Part shown: piece after piece, positions 53,703-62,991 of the stretch
How the letters are laid out: each line of letters starts with the position of its first letter
Position numbering within the stretch: the first letter of the stretch is position 1
Source of the DNA: Halomonas heilongjiangensis
Lineage (GTDB): Bacteria > Pseudomonadota > Gammaproteobacteria > Pseudomonadales > Halomonadaceae
Assembly (NCBI RefSeq): GCF_002879645.1
Contig: NZ_PNRE01000002.1
Span: 1-64,000 of the forward strand
Reading direction: 5' to 3'
DNA length: 64,000 nucleotides
Translations under genes and position numbers: made by a program
Notes under the pieces: model-generated
The model's database searches: none
Told to the model about the DNA's origin: nothing
What the model saw: the letters and a program-made list of their open reading frames with translations, nothing else

Positions 53703-54007
53703 GTTCTTCGCAGGTCAGCGTGAAACGAGGGAAGTGAGGCAGGCTTCCCCCTGCGCATCCTACGCGTCTCGACCCTCAGAGCCGGTTAGCCGCTGGGAAC
53801 CAGTACCAGGTCGTGTTGGAGTACCGTCAATCCCGGTAATATCCAATCTCTCCGCCCATTGTCAGCCAAATCTTACAAGCCGATCAGAGAATCGCGACAG
53901 AAGCCTCCGGGAGGCACTGGTATTCTCACCCTCGCAAAGGAAATGCTAATGCAGCGCTGGGCGTGAGGCACGGAGCGCAACAGATGAAACGGACGCAGGG
54001 AGGCGTT
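53703..54007. other. intergenic region before the T6SS island
   Basis: 305 bases. No gene is supported. TTGGAG (53816-53821) and TAATAT (53837-53842) with a short 15-base spacer are a possible weak promoter. AGGGAGG (53997-54003) is the vgrG ribosome binding site. Confidence 0.5.
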
Positions 54008-55966
54008 ATGGCCAACGCGAGCGGACTGCAGTTCACCCTGACCCTGCCCGGGGTCGAGGATGTTGCGGTGGTCGATTTCGTTCACCGCGAAGCGCTCTCC
54101 CAACCCTTCGAATTGACGCTCAACCTGGCCAGCCGCAACGGCGACGTAGATGCGGTCGAGCTGCTCGACCGCGAGGCCAGCCTCACGATCTGGCAGGATG
54201 GCGAGCCGCTGCGCCGGGTGCATGGCGTGATCAGCGAGTTCGGTCGCGGCGATCGCGGCCACCGCCGCACCTTCTACTCGCTGGTGTTGCGCCCCGCCCT
54301 GTGGCGTCTCTCGCTGCGCCAGAACTCGCGCATCTTCCAGCAGGTGTCGCCGCTGGCCATCATCGAGACCCTGTGCCAGGAGCGCGGCCTGCGTGACATC
54401 GCCTTCGCGGTGACCCGCGAGCCCGAAGTCCGCGAATTCTGCGTGCAATACCGCGAGACCGACCTGGCCTTCATCCAGCGCCTGGCCGCCGAAGAGGGGC
54501 TGTTCTACTTCCACGAGTTTCATGCAGATGGCCATCGCCTGGTGTTCGCCGATGCCCCCGAGGCCCTCACCGGCCTCGGGCCGCGCACCTACCACAGCCG
54601 CGCCGGCGGCACCGCGCCCAGCCGCCACGTGCGCCAGCTGCGGCAGCTCGCCCGGGTCGCACCCGACTCGGCCACGCTCAAGGATTACTCCTTCAAGCAA
54701 CCCGCCTATTCACAGTTACATCAGGCCCAGTTGCACGAGCATGCCGCCGAGGACGGCGCCGATCGCGGGTACGAGCACTACGACTATCCCGGTCGCTACA
54801 AGGCCGACGCCTCCGGCGAGGCCTTCACCCGTGTGCGCCTCGAGTCCCTGCGCCATGAGGCGCTCACGGCCGAGGCCGTGAGCGATCTCCCCGAACTCGC
54901 TCCCGGGGTTCGCTTCGATCTCATCGACCACGATGCCGAGAGCCTCAATCGCGACTGGCAACTGGTCGGCGTGACGCACCATGGCCAACAGCCCCAGGCC
55001 CTGGAGGAGGATGCCGTGGGGAGCGACGGCGGCACCTGCTACCATAACGAGCTGGTACTGGCCCCCGGCGACATTGCCTGGCGCCCCAAGCCCAATCCCA
55101 AGCCGCGGGTCGACGGCCCCCAGGTCGCCTTCGTGGTCGGGCCGGCGGGAGAGGAGATCTACTGTGACGAGCACGGCCGGGTCAAGGTGCAGTTCCCCTG
55201 GGACCGCGAGGCCGAGCCTGATGAGACCGCCAGTGCCTGGATTCGCGTCAGCCAGGGCTGGGCCGGCGGCGGCTACGGCAGCATCGCGATTCCGCGGATC
55301 GGCCATGAGGTGGTCGTCAGCTTCCTGGAGGGCGATCCCGATCAGCCGCTGATCACCGGGCGCACCTACCACGCGGTGAACACACCGCCGCACCTGCTGC
55401 CTGCCCACAAGACCCGCACCACGATCAAGACCCAGACCCACCAGGGCGAAGGCTTCAACGAACTGACCTTCGAGGACCAGGCCGGCGAAGAATTCATCTA
55501 CCTGCACGCCCAGAAGAACCTGGAGCTGCACGTCGAGAATTCGCGTCAGAAGCGTGTGGAGCACGACGATACCGCCACGATCGGCCACGACTCTCATCTC
55601 GTCGTGGCCAACGACCGCATCGAGACGGTCGAGGGCAATCGCGAGGTCACGGTCGCGGCCAACCTCAGCGAGAAGATCGACGGCGAGCGCGGGTTGCGCG
55701 TCGGCAGCACCTTCCAGACCCAGGCCGGTGGCGACATCACCCTCAAGGCCGACGGCGAGATCGTGCTCGACGCGTCCAAGATCACCCTCGTTTCGGGTGG
55801 TGCGGCACTGGTCGTCTCGGGCGGCCGCGTCGACGTCACGCCGCATCTCAACGTCGGCTCGGCCTCGCCGGGGTCGGCGGCCCTGCCGCCCATTCCCGCC
55901 GTGCTGGAGGCCGCCGCGGGGGAGGGCAGCCCCTTCGTCTCCCACTGTCCCCTGCAAGGGGCCTGA
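54008..55966 (+). CDS. vgrG: VgrG spike protein of a type VI secretion system
   Basis: 652 residues. N-terminal gp27-like part (LQFTLTLPGVEDVAVVDFVH, REFCVQYRETDLAFIQRLAA, EEGLFYFHEF), gp5 OB-fold (DEHGRVKVQFPWDREAEPDE, SAWIRVSQGWAGGGYGS), EGDPDQPLITGRTYH, and a DUF2345 beta-helix tail with repeats such as GDITLKADGEIVLDASKI. No extra C-terminal effector domain. No other T6SS structural genes are in the window, so this is an orphan VgrG module. ATG 54008 is chosen for its ribosome binding site; earlier ATGs exist at 53984 and 53963. Confidence 0.95.
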   Translation: MANASGLQFTLTLPGVEDVAVVDFVHREALSQPFELTLNLASRNGDVDAVELLDREASLTIWQDGEPLRRVHGVISEFGRGDRGHRRTFYSLVLRPALWRLSLRQNSRIFQQVSPLAIIETLCQERGLRDIAFAVTREPEVREFCVQYRETDLAFIQRLAAEEGLFYFHEFHADGHRLVFADAPEALTGLGPRTYHSRAGGTAPSRHVRQLRQLARVAPDSATLKDYSFKQPAYSQLHQAQLHEHAAEDGADRGYEHYDYPGRYKADASGEAFTRVRLESLRHEALTAEAVSDLPELAPGVRFDLIDHDAESLNRDWQLVGVTHHGQQPQALEEDAVGSDGGTCYHNELVLAPGDIAWRPKPNPKPRVDGPQVAFVVGPAGEEIYCDEHGRVKVQFPWDREAEPDETASAWIRVSQGWAGGGYGSIAIPRIGHEVVVSFLEGDPDQPLITGRTYHAVNTPPHLLPAHKTRTTIKTQTHQGEGFNELTFEDQAGEEFIYLHAQKNLELHVENSRQKRVEHDDTATIGHDSHLVVANDRIETVEGNREVTVAANLSEKIDGERGLRVGSTFQTQAGGDITLKADGEIVLDASKITLVSGGAALVVSGGRVDVTPHLNVGSASPGSAALPPIPAVLEAAAGEGSPFVSHCPLQGA

Positions 55967-55969
55967 CGC

Positions 55970-57334
55970 ATGTCGTCGTCGCCTCATGACTACTGGACAG
56001 GCCGCTGCTACCTGAGCGCCACCTCGCCCGATGCCAGACGCTGGGCGGAAGACGCCGACGAGGCCGTCACGGTGGTGGTGGTATTGGCCGAGTCGGAAGA
56101 CGCCATGCGGGAACTCCTCCTGCAACGGCTCCAGGAAGAGGGGCTCGAGCTGCGACGGCTCGAGGCGGTGCGAACGCTGCTGCAACGCTTTCGCAAGGAA
56201 GGCATGTCGCAAACGCTGCTGGATCTGGCGGACACGACCTCGCCCCGCTCCCCGGTGGCCCTCGGCGAGATGCTGCCGATCCTGCTGACGCCCGTGGCAC
56301 CGACCGGGGAACTCAGCCCACCAGCGCCTCCGGTACACTACGACGACATCGCCTGGCCCGGTCTCTTTACGCCCACCTCAGCGCCCCTCTGGGCGGTGAT
56401 CGACGGCGTCAACTGCCGGGATGTGATGGAACGGCTCGGCAGCGCCGAGGTCCAGAGCGCCTGCCTCTACGCCACCACCGATAGCGCCACCCGCGCCATC
56501 GCCCCCTGGCTGGTACGGCTCGAACCCGACAGCGAGATCCGCCAGTGGCTGGAGAGCCTGCCCCAGGACCAGCACTGGGGCATCCTGCTGCAGTCCCACG
56601 CCACCCTGAAGCAGCTTCGCAGCCACCTGCGCAAGTTCACCCTGCTGTGGACCCCGGCCAACGACCAGGCCCCGGTCTACTTCCGCTTCTACGACCCACG
56701 CGTGGCGCTGGACATGGCCCAGGCGCTGGAGCAGTGGAAACTGGCCGCCTTCATGGCGCCGCTGGAAGCGCTCATCGTGGGACTCTCGCCGCTGGTGAAC
56801 GTACCCGACGCGGCCAACCTCAGCGACCCGCCCCACTTCGCCGCCACGCCCCAGGAGGTACAGGGGCGCCTGCTGAGGCTGACGCTGAACGAATCAGGGA
56901 CAGAGCGCGACCGCGACACGCTATCGCCTGGCCGTAGCTTCGCCATCGATCAGCCCGAGTTCGCCCGCTTCGGCTCGCTGCAGAAAACCCGGGCGCAGCG
57001 CAAGCTGGCCAGGGAGCTTACGGAACCCTATTCCATGACGCCGCTGGAGGAGATCCTGGCGGCGGTCGAGGCCGCCGACAGCCTGGGGCAACGCTATGGG
57101 ATGACCTCGGGGAAACAGGTGGCGACATTAGTCAAGTGCGTGCTGGAGTTCGGCCAGGATTTTCTCCACGACTATCAAGATGCCAAGGGCATTCTGAACC
57201 ACCCCAGCAAGCTCCCATGGCAGAAGCGCAAGCTCATCGAAGAGTGGATTCCGCGTGGCCGTATTCGGCGTGACTTCCTGAAACAGCAAGCACAAACCCG
57301 CGTGATACATGGCGCCTGGATCGAGTCGCCCTAG
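55970..57334 (+). CDS. DUF4123-domain T6SS effector adaptor/chaperone
   Basis: 454 residues. DUF4123 domain at about 138-262 (LWAVIDGVNCRDVMERLG, then WGILLQSHATLKQLRSHLRK and VYFRFYDPRVALDMAQAL). DUF4123 proteins load effectors on VgrG. There is an N-terminal ~120-residue extension with a VVVVLAESEDAMRELLL pattern (unknown), and a ~190-residue C-terminal region with no recognised domain. It lies between vgrG (3 bases) and the effector (18 bases). Confidence 0.85.
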   Translation: MSSSPHDYWTGRCYLSATSPDARRWAEDADEAVTVVVVLAESEDAMRELLLQRLQEEGLELRRLEAVRTLLQRFRKEGMSQTLLDLADTTSPRSPVALGEMLPILLTPVAPTGELSPPAPPVHYDDIAWPGLFTPTSAPLWAVIDGVNCRDVMERLGSAEVQSACLYATTDSATRAIAPWLVRLEPDSEIRQWLESLPQDQHWGILLQSHATLKQLRSHLRKFTLLWTPANDQAPVYFRFYDPRVALDMAQALEQWKLAAFMAPLEALIVGLSPLVNVPDAANLSDPPHFAATPQEVQGRLLRLTLNESGTERDRDTLSPGRSFAIDQPEFARFGSLQKTRAQRKLARELTEPYSMTPLEEILAAVEAADSLGQRYGMTSGKQVATLVKCVLEFGQDFLHDYQDAKGILNHPSKLPWQKRKLIEEWIPRGRIRRDFLKQQAQTRVIHGAWIESP

Positions 57335-57352
57335 CAGGCAGAGGAAATCGGA

Positions 57353-59218
57353 ATGAGCTATACCCCAACCGCAGAAGATCTCGCCTATATCCTCGCCTCG
57401 GATGGAGAGCGCTTCAGCGCCCACGACCGCCGTTTGCTGGAGAATGAGATCGGCAAGGCCTTCCAGCGCAGGAGCGACAACGGAGCAAGCAACATGGAAA
57501 ACTCCGTCATGGGCACCTGGGCCAATCGGTGGGTCGAGCAGGGCGGCAATGGTGGGCAACCGCTCGCCAGAAGCCCCCTCCCACCGGAGCCGGGCAGCGG
57601 TCCCACCCTCGATCCGGATTTCGCAGCGGCTTGCGTCGAATGCCAGTCCAACGAGCCCTGCTGTCTAATCTCGGGGAGCATATCCGACAGCACCGATAGC
57701 ACTCGCAAGGTTACCTGGCCCCCGGCAATGGCCGAGTCGGACGAGCAAGGTACCGCAGCCACTACACTCCTGGTCGTCGCCAAGGAGGTGGAAGGCATGC
57801 ACCTGCTTTCCAAGGTGCAGGTCGAATGGGAAGGACAGCGCTGCCAGGCCGGGCACTATGACCGGCCCAGAATGGAGACGACGGGCCTGACCAATGGGCG
57901 AAGCCGCATCGAAGAGCAGCAGGTGGAAGTGGCCACTGGCTACCAGCAGGCACTCAATACCAGCCTGGCACTGCGAAACTACGTACCCGAGAATGTACTG
58001 CATGCGCTGTTTGCCATGGATGCCGTACTAGCCATTGCCTCGGCCGTGAAAGGGAGGCAGGGGGCCAGTTTCACGCCCTTCCAGTGCCTTTCGGATGCCT
58101 CGATGGGAGTGCCTTGCCGAGTCATTCCGTTGCCGTACGCCAAGCTGGATGGAAAGCTGGAGCTGGCGACGCGCATTGGCTTCACGACGGCGGGGGTTTC
58201 CGCCTCCGCTGAGGCAAAGGGAACGCTCACCGGGCAGTATGGATCCTATGAGCTGACGGCCGAAGGCAGCGCCGGTGGCTCCGCCAACACCGGCCAGGCG
58301 ATCGATAGCGGCAGCGAGGCCCCAGGGCTCGTTGGCACCATGGCCAGCATCATCGGCAAGATGGACCACTATGTTTCCGTGGGCAACCGGCAACGGCAGG
58401 AGTTGGATCGCACTCAGTTCGCTTCCGGCATTCAGCTCAGCAAATCGTTGACCTTCGAGCCGAAAGGCTTCGAGCTGACCGCCGTCACGGGGACGCCTGA
58501 CCTGAAACTTGTCGTCTCCAGCCTCGAGTCGACGCTCAGCATTGGGGTATCGGGCAAGCTCGACTTCATCGATGCCCTGGCTATCACCTTTAGTGGCCCT
58601 GGAGCAAATGCCATCCGCGAGGCGCGGGCACGTATGGCGGCCGGTGAACACGTTACGGGAAAATTGGACGCCTACCTGGAAATGGCCGCCACGGGCAGCT
58701 TGCGGCATACGATCGATAGCGGGGCGAGCATTACGATTCCGGCCAACGGCAATCTGGAAGCGGCCTATGCCGGTATTCAGCAGTTATTTGGTGGAGAACT
58801 TAAGATCAATGGCAAGGCCGAGATCGCCATTGAGATAGCGGCAAAAATGTGGGTATTCAGCGCCAAAGCCGGAGCCAGTGGCTCGCTGCATACCGCCTGG
58901 ATCTGGGCCATGCGCATGCATGAGGGCGAGCGCCAGCGTCGCTATGAGTTCGAGGGCGTCGTGTTGACGCTAACGGCTTATACGGAAGTAAGAGTGCGCA
59001 ATGATGACGATGACAATGTCAAACAGGCAGGCCCCGAGCTTAACGGAGAATTCGGCGGACAGATTCAGGCGGGCGACCTCTTCGAGCAGGTTGGACGGCA
59101 TATCGGTTCATCACAAACGGCGGCTGAGAGGATGGCGCAGGCGCGGCCGGATGCTTCCGCTAGCGGTACGAATTATTCCATATGGAGCCCCGAGGTAATC
59201 GAATGGCAAGCTTATTGA
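57353..59218 (+). CDS. putative T6SS effector, unknown toxin fold
   Basis: 621 residues; no known toxin motif. N-terminal ~130 residues are polar with CVECQSNEPCC, which could be a metal or disulfide knot. The middle (~150-330) has AMDAVLAIASAVKG and beta-rich stretches such as KLELATRIGFTTAGVSASAE and GTLTGQYGSYELTAEGSAGG that resemble repeating beta hairpins of barrel or pore proteins. The end is polar. There is no signal peptide, as expected for a VgrG/adaptor-delivered cargo. Effector status comes from position (DUF4123 upstream, exported protein downstream, PAAR). Base composition is lower in GC than the vgrG gene, which suggests transfer. Confidence 0.6.
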   Translation: MSYTPTAEDLAYILASDGERFSAHDRRLLENEIGKAFQRRSDNGASNMENSVMGTWANRWVEQGGNGGQPLARSPLPPEPGSGPTLDPDFAAACVECQSNEPCCLISGSISDSTDSTRKVTWPPAMAESDEQGTAATTLLVVAKEVEGMHLLSKVQVEWEGQRCQAGHYDRPRMETTGLTNGRSRIEEQQVEVATGYQQALNTSLALRNYVPENVLHALFAMDAVLAIASAVKGRQGASFTPFQCLSDASMGVPCRVIPLPYAKLDGKLELATRIGFTTAGVSASAEAKGTLTGQYGSYELTAEGSAGGSANTGQAIDSGSEAPGLVGTMASIIGKMDHYVSVGNRQRQELDRTQFASGIQLSKSLTFEPKGFELTAVTGTPDLKLVVSSLESTLSIGVSGKLDFIDALAITFSGPGANAIREARARMAAGEHVTGKLDAYLEMAATGSLRHTIDSGASITIPANGNLEAAYAGIQQLFGGELKINGKAEIAIEIAAKMWVFSAKAGASGSLHTAWIWAMRMHEGERQRRYEFEGVVLTLTAYTEVRVRNDDDDNVKQAGPELNGEFGGQIQAGDLFEQVGRHIGSSQTAAERMAQARPDASASGTNYSIWSPEVIEWQAY

Positions 59219-60234
59219 GACTGTTGAGTGTCACACTTCTGACCATGATCGTTTGGCAAGGATCGGCAATGGCTAATAATTTCGAAAATCGATACAACGC
59301 CTATATCCACACTGAGGGCTCCGCTTGGTCCCTGCGGGTTAACGATATCTTTATTCGCGACAACGCCAAAGTGGCGTATGCCGATTACTCACCGAATATC
59401 GGTATGAACCTGAGGCCGGGAAGGAACACGCTCTCCCTGCTCTTTTCCCCAGTGACTGGACAGGATCCTGACACGGGAGAGTATCGCTATGAACTTCACA
59501 ATGGCGTAGCGATCGATATCGCGATCGAGCGTTATCAATGGACGACCCAGGAGCGGGAGCGCATTCACCCCATTCGCATCCGCTATAACGAGGCGGAAGG
59601 CAAGTTCGAGCATCTCGAACTCACTGCCGGTGGTGAGGAGCGTGCGCTAGAACAGCCGCACCTGCGTAGCGACGGGCGCATGCAGCTCTCCGAGTTCGAC
59701 AACATTATCTTCGGTGGCGGCTGGACCCTGGATGGCTACCGTCTGGATATCACCTTTACCGTCGATGATCCCATCCCTCCCTTTCACTGGGAGCGTGAGG
59801 CTGTCGTGCTGGAGGACTCCCCCGAGCTGCGCCGTGAGCTGCGCGACGCCTACCAGCAGATCCATGGATTGATCTCGCGTAACGATACAGAAGCGATCTT
59901 TCGTGAGGTGGAGCCAGTTTGGGCTCGAACGGCATATCTCCTGACCGAAGAAAAGTCCGCCCGAGACTTCATCGAAAATACTCAACATGGATTGGCTGGA
60001 TACGAGCGGGTAGGTCCGGGAGGTGAGGTATTGCAGCCGTTATATTGGGGAGATAATCCTCAGGAAGATCAGGTGGAATTTCTTGATAACGGCCGTCTAG
60101 TCCGTATCCGCCCCAACCCCATACTCTGGGAACATCCCCCGGCCGGTAGTGAGCGTTTCGCTAGTTTTCCGGTGGTGTTCTACAAGACCCGCGACGGCGA
60201 ATGGCGGGTGGCGGATGTGGCGACCGGCATATGA
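59203..60234 (+). CDS. exported protein, candidate immunity protein
   Basis: 343 residues with a signal peptide (LLSVTLLTMIVWQGSAMA). The mature part is beta-rich (WSLRVNDIFIRDNAKVAYAD, GWTLDGYRLDITFTVDD) and otherwise unknown. The start lies inside the end of the effector gene (16-base overlap) in another frame, so production is coupled. A periplasmic location would fit protection against a toxin acting in the periplasm or on a membrane. It lies right before the PAAR gene. Lower GC than neighbours. Confidence 0.6.
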   Translation: MASLLRLLSVTLLTMIVWQGSAMANNFENRYNAYIHTEGSAWSLRVNDIFIRDNAKVAYADYSPNIGMNLRPGRNTLSLLFSPVTGQDPDTGEYRYELHNGVAIDIAIERYQWTTQERERIHPIRIRYNEAEGKFEHLELTAGGEERALEQPHLRSDGRMQLSEFDNIIFGGGWTLDGYRLDITFTVDDPIPPFHWEREAVVLEDSPELRRELRDAYQQIHGLISRNDTEAIFREVEPVWARTAYLLTEEKSARDFIENTQHGLAGYERVGPGGEVLQPLYWGDNPQEDQVEFLDNGRLVRIRPNPILWEHPPAGSERFASFPVVFYKTRDGEWRVADVATGI

Positions 60235-60494
60235 AACCAGTAGCACGTAAAGGCGATCTGCATCGCTGTCCCATCCCCGGCCACGGCGTAACGGAAATCG
60301 TCTCGGGCTCGCCCTCTGAGGTAGAGGGCCAGCCTGTGGCCCGGGTGGGCGACAAGACCGGCTGCGGGGCCACCATCATCGAAGGAGCGAGTAGCTCCAC
60401 TACCGATGGCAGGCCCACGGCCTACCTCGGCTGCAAGACGAATCACGGCGGCGAGATTATTACCGCCTCGGGCAAGGCAAAGGTTCAGCCATAG
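60231..60494 (+). CDS. PAAR-domain spike-tip protein
   Basis: 87 residues, a complete PAAR domain: KPVARKGDLHRCPIPGHGVT, SEVEGQPVARVGDKTGCG, and GRPTAYLGCKTNHGGEIITA, with His and Cys residues for the zinc site. It caps VgrG and helps deliver the effector. The start overlaps the immunity candidate's stop (ATGA). Confidence 0.92.
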   Translation: MKPVARKGDLHRCPIPGHGVTEIVSGSPSEVEGQPVARVGDKTGCGATIIEGASSSTTDGRPTAYLGCKTNHGGEIITASGKAKVQP

Positions 60495-60558
60495 TTGTTT
60501 AAATCTATCTTCACCAACCGGGCGAGTTTTCGAAACGGTTGGGAATGGAGTCGCCGTC

Positions 60559-61359
60559 ATGGGAAAAGTACGGGCATGGCTGCGCAACCAAGGCACGCCA
60601 CGCGAATGGACGCAGGCGGAGCTGGCCCTGCTTGAACGCCACTTCTTGAGCCTGACCTTGCACGAGCTGCAGGCACGTTACTTTCCTCATCGCACCCCGG
60701 GGGCGGTTCGGCGCATGGCCCATAAGCTGGGGCTGAAGAAGAGGCAACTACCGGTATCGGAGAAGCAGCCCTGGACCGAGGAGGAGCTGCGCCTGGTGGC
60801 ACGGCACTATCCTGTGCTCAAGGCACCGGAGATTCGGCGCCGCTTCCTGCCGCATCGCAGTATCACGGCCATCCGCCATGCGGCCAAGAGATTCGGCCTG
60901 AAGGCATTTTCGACAGCCCGCTGGACCGGGCAGGAATTGGCCATTCTGAGGCACAACTTTCCTCAGGGCGGCATTCCGCAGGTAAAACGAGTGTTGCCCC
61001 ACCGCACCGAAGCAGCCATCAAGTTTCGGGCCAGAGCGGAGGGTGTCCGCTACGTGCCCCAGGGCAACGGCGTAAAAGGGGACACATGGAGTGCCGAGGA
61101 GCTGCGGTGCCTCGAGGAGCACCGGTATCTGCCCGCGGAGGAACTGTCTAGGCTATTTCCACACCGGCCCAAAGGGGCGGTGATCAACAAGCGCTACAAG
61201 CTCCAGTGGGCCCCGGTCAAGCAGTGGTCGGAGGTCGAGCTGCAGCGCTTGCAAGATCACCTGGACGCCCCCTTGGAGACCTTGTGCCGGCTGTTCCCCG
61301 ACCGCCCCCGGGAGGGCATCAGGATCAAACGGGGTCGCCTCCGGCGAGATGGCCGTTGA
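60559..61359 (+). CDS. protein of five Myb/SANT-like repeats
   Basis: 266 residues composed almost only of five repeats of about 45-50 residues: each starts with a Trp-containing W-T/S-x2-E-L (EWTQAEL, PWTEEEL, RWTGQEL, TWSAEEL, QWSEVEL) and continues to FPHR(T/S/P)xxAI. The pattern is like three-helix Myb/SANT or GcrA-type DNA-binding units. The protein is strongly basic. It lies 64 bases after PAAR. It may be a regulator of the island, a DNA-binding cargo, or unrelated. No catalytic motif seen. GGAG precedes the ATG at 60559. Confidence 0.65.
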   Translation: MGKVRAWLRNQGTPREWTQAELALLERHFLSLTLHELQARYFPHRTPGAVRRMAHKLGLKKRQLPVSEKQPWTEEELRLVARHYPVLKAPEIRRRFLPHRSITAIRHAAKRFGLKAFSTARWTGQELAILRHNFPQGGIPQVKRVLPHRTEAAIKFRARAEGVRYVPQGNGVKGDTWSAEELRCLEEHRYLPAEELSRLFPHRPKGAVINKRYKLQWAPVKQWSEVELQRLQDHLDAPLETLCRLFPDRPREGIRIKRGRLRRDGR

Positions 61360-61468
61360 GCAACTTGGCCGATTATTAAGCGGAAGCCTGCGGGTGCTGT
61401 GACATCATCCAATCTTCGTGAAGAGCTGCTGCGTTTCCCGGCAACGTGCGATAAACCTTTTTTGTCTG

Positions 61469-62353
61469 TCAGGTGAGCCGCAGCGGTGGCTCGGCGAGCC
61501 CCCTGATGCCGGGAGTGGCCATGAAGAGTCCACCGGCCCGGGGCTCGCGAGCCACTTGGTCTGCCGGGAGCCCCTCCCGGGCGGTGGTGATATAGAGCCG
61601 CTCGAGGCCGTTGCCGCCGAAGGCGGGGCAGGAGGGCTGGCTGACCGGTAGGCACACCTCGCCGACGATGCGGCCATCGTGGTCCAGGCGGACGACCCTG
61701 CCGGCGCCCCACAGGGCGAGCCACAGGTGGCCCTCGCTGTCGACCACGGCGCCATCCGGGTTGCCCTCGAGGGCCGAGAAGTCCGCCCAGGGCGCCGGGT
61801 CGCCCACCGGCCAGCCCTGGTGGTCCAGCGCCCAGCGCATCACCACCCCGGTGGGGGTATCGGTGAACCAGGCGAACTCACCGCCGGGCGAGAAGCAGAG
61901 GGCGTTGGGGATGGTCAGGCCCGAGCGCAGCTTCACCAGCTCGCCGCGATGCAGGCGGTAGAGGCTGCCCGCGCCGGGCTCGACGGCCTTGCCCATGGTG
62001 GAGAGCCACAGGCTGCCGTGGCGGTCGACGCGGCCGTCGTTGCTGCGGGTGAGCGGGTTATCGGCCTCGAAGTCGCAGAAGGTCTCGACCGTGCCGCTGT
62101 GCGGATCGACGCGACTCAGCCGATCCTCGCCCACCAGCAGCAGGCCGCCATCCTCGAGCGGGGCGGCCAGCGAGACCATATGGTCGAGCTCGTGATGGCC
62201 GGTGGCGTCGGAGGCTACCTCCAGCCAGTGCAGCCGGGCATCGAGGATATCGCACCAATACAAGCGCTGACTGGCGGCGTGCCACTGGGGCCCTTCGCCG
62301 AGTTCGCAGCGGCTGTCCACGGCCAGACTGGCCGTCCAGGTCGGCAGGCTCAT
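61469..62353 (-). CDS. SMP-30/gluconolactonase-family sugar lactonase
   Basis: 294-residue six-bladed beta-propeller. Metal ligands are suggested in CELGEGPQWH (Glu), SNDGRVDRHGSLWLSTM (Asn/Asp) and EGNPDGAVVDSEGHLWLALW (Asp). It opens sugar-1,4-lactones to aldonates. In this operon it probably converts galactono- (or similar) lactone to galactonate. It overlaps dgoA by 4 bases (ATGA). Confidence 0.87.
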   Translation of the reverse strand: MSLPTWTASLAVDSRCELGEGPQWHAASQRLYWCDILDARLHWLEVASDATGHHELDHMVSLAAPLEDGGLLLVGEDRLSRVDPHSGTVETFCDFEADNPLTRSNDGRVDRHGSLWLSTMGKAVEPGAGSLYRLHRGELVKLRSGLTIPNALCFSPGGEFAWFTDTPTGVVMRWALDHQGWPVGDPAPWADFSALEGNPDGAVVDSEGHLWLALWGAGRVVRLDHDGRIVGEVCLPVSQPSCPAFGGNGLERLYITTAREGLPADQVAREPRAGGLFMATPGIRGLAEPPLRLT

Positions 62354-62961
62354 GCCTCGCCTCCCGCGGCGCGCCAGGCCGTAACGAGTGTCCGGGCCTG
62401 TTCGCCTACCCGCTCGGGGGATTGGCCGGGTTGGTAGAGGGCGCCGCCCAGGCCGGCGCCGTCGACACCGGCGGCGCGCCAGGCGGCGAAGTCGTCCGCC
62501 CCGATGCCGCCCACCGCGTAGAGCCGAGTGCCGGCGGGCAGCACGGCACGCAGCGCCTGCATGCCCGCGAGGCCGACCTGCACGGCGGGGAACAGCTTGA
62601 GGCCCGAGGCCCCGGCGTCCAGGGCGTCGAAGGCCTCGGAGGGGGTGACCACGCCGGGCCAGGAGGCCATCCCCAGGCGACGGGTCTCCGTGATCACCGC
62701 GGGTCGGCAGTTGGGCGAGACCACGAGCCGCCCGCCGGCGGCGTGGACGTCGCGCACCTGGGCCGGGGTGAGCACGGTGCCGGCACCCACCAGGGCGCGC
62801 TCGCCCAGCGCCTCGGCCAGCAACCGGATGCTCTCCAGGGGCTCGGGGGAGTTGAGTGGCACCTCGAGGGTGGTGATGCCGGCGGCGAGTACCGCCTCGC
62901 CCACCGCCACCGCCTCGGAGGGGGTGACGCCACGCAGGATGCCGATCAGGGGCAGGGGCAT
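62350..62961 (-). CDS. dgoA: 2-dehydro-3-deoxy-6-phosphogalactonate aldolase
   Basis: 203-residue class I aldolase. PLIGILRGVTPSEAVAVGEA (Glu region is replaced by the usual RGV start), LVGAGTVLTPAQVRDVHAAG, GLKLFPAVQVGLAGMQAL with the Schiff-base Lys. It cleaves KDPGal to pyruvate and glyceraldehyde-3-phosphate. The IxRGxxP start distinguishes DgoA-like from the eda-type gene of this window. It is the second aldolase of this fold in the window. Confidence 0.87.
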   Translation of the reverse strand: MPLPLIGILRGVTPSEAVAVGEAVLAAGITTLEVPLNSPEPLESIRLLAEALGERALVGAGTVLTPAQVRDVHAAGGRLVVSPNCRPAVITETRRLGMASWPGVVTPSEAFDALDAGASGLKLFPAVQVGLAGMQALRAVLPAGTRLYAVGGIGADDFAAWRAAGVDGAGLGGALYQPGQSPERVGEQARTLVTAWRAAGGEA

Positions 62962-62991
62962 GCAGGAGTCTCCAGGGTTGGATGAGTACGC

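Noticed and set aside
54716..56338. 540-codon open frame antisense to vgrG and the DUF4123 gene
   Set aside because: Shadow frame with composition bias only.
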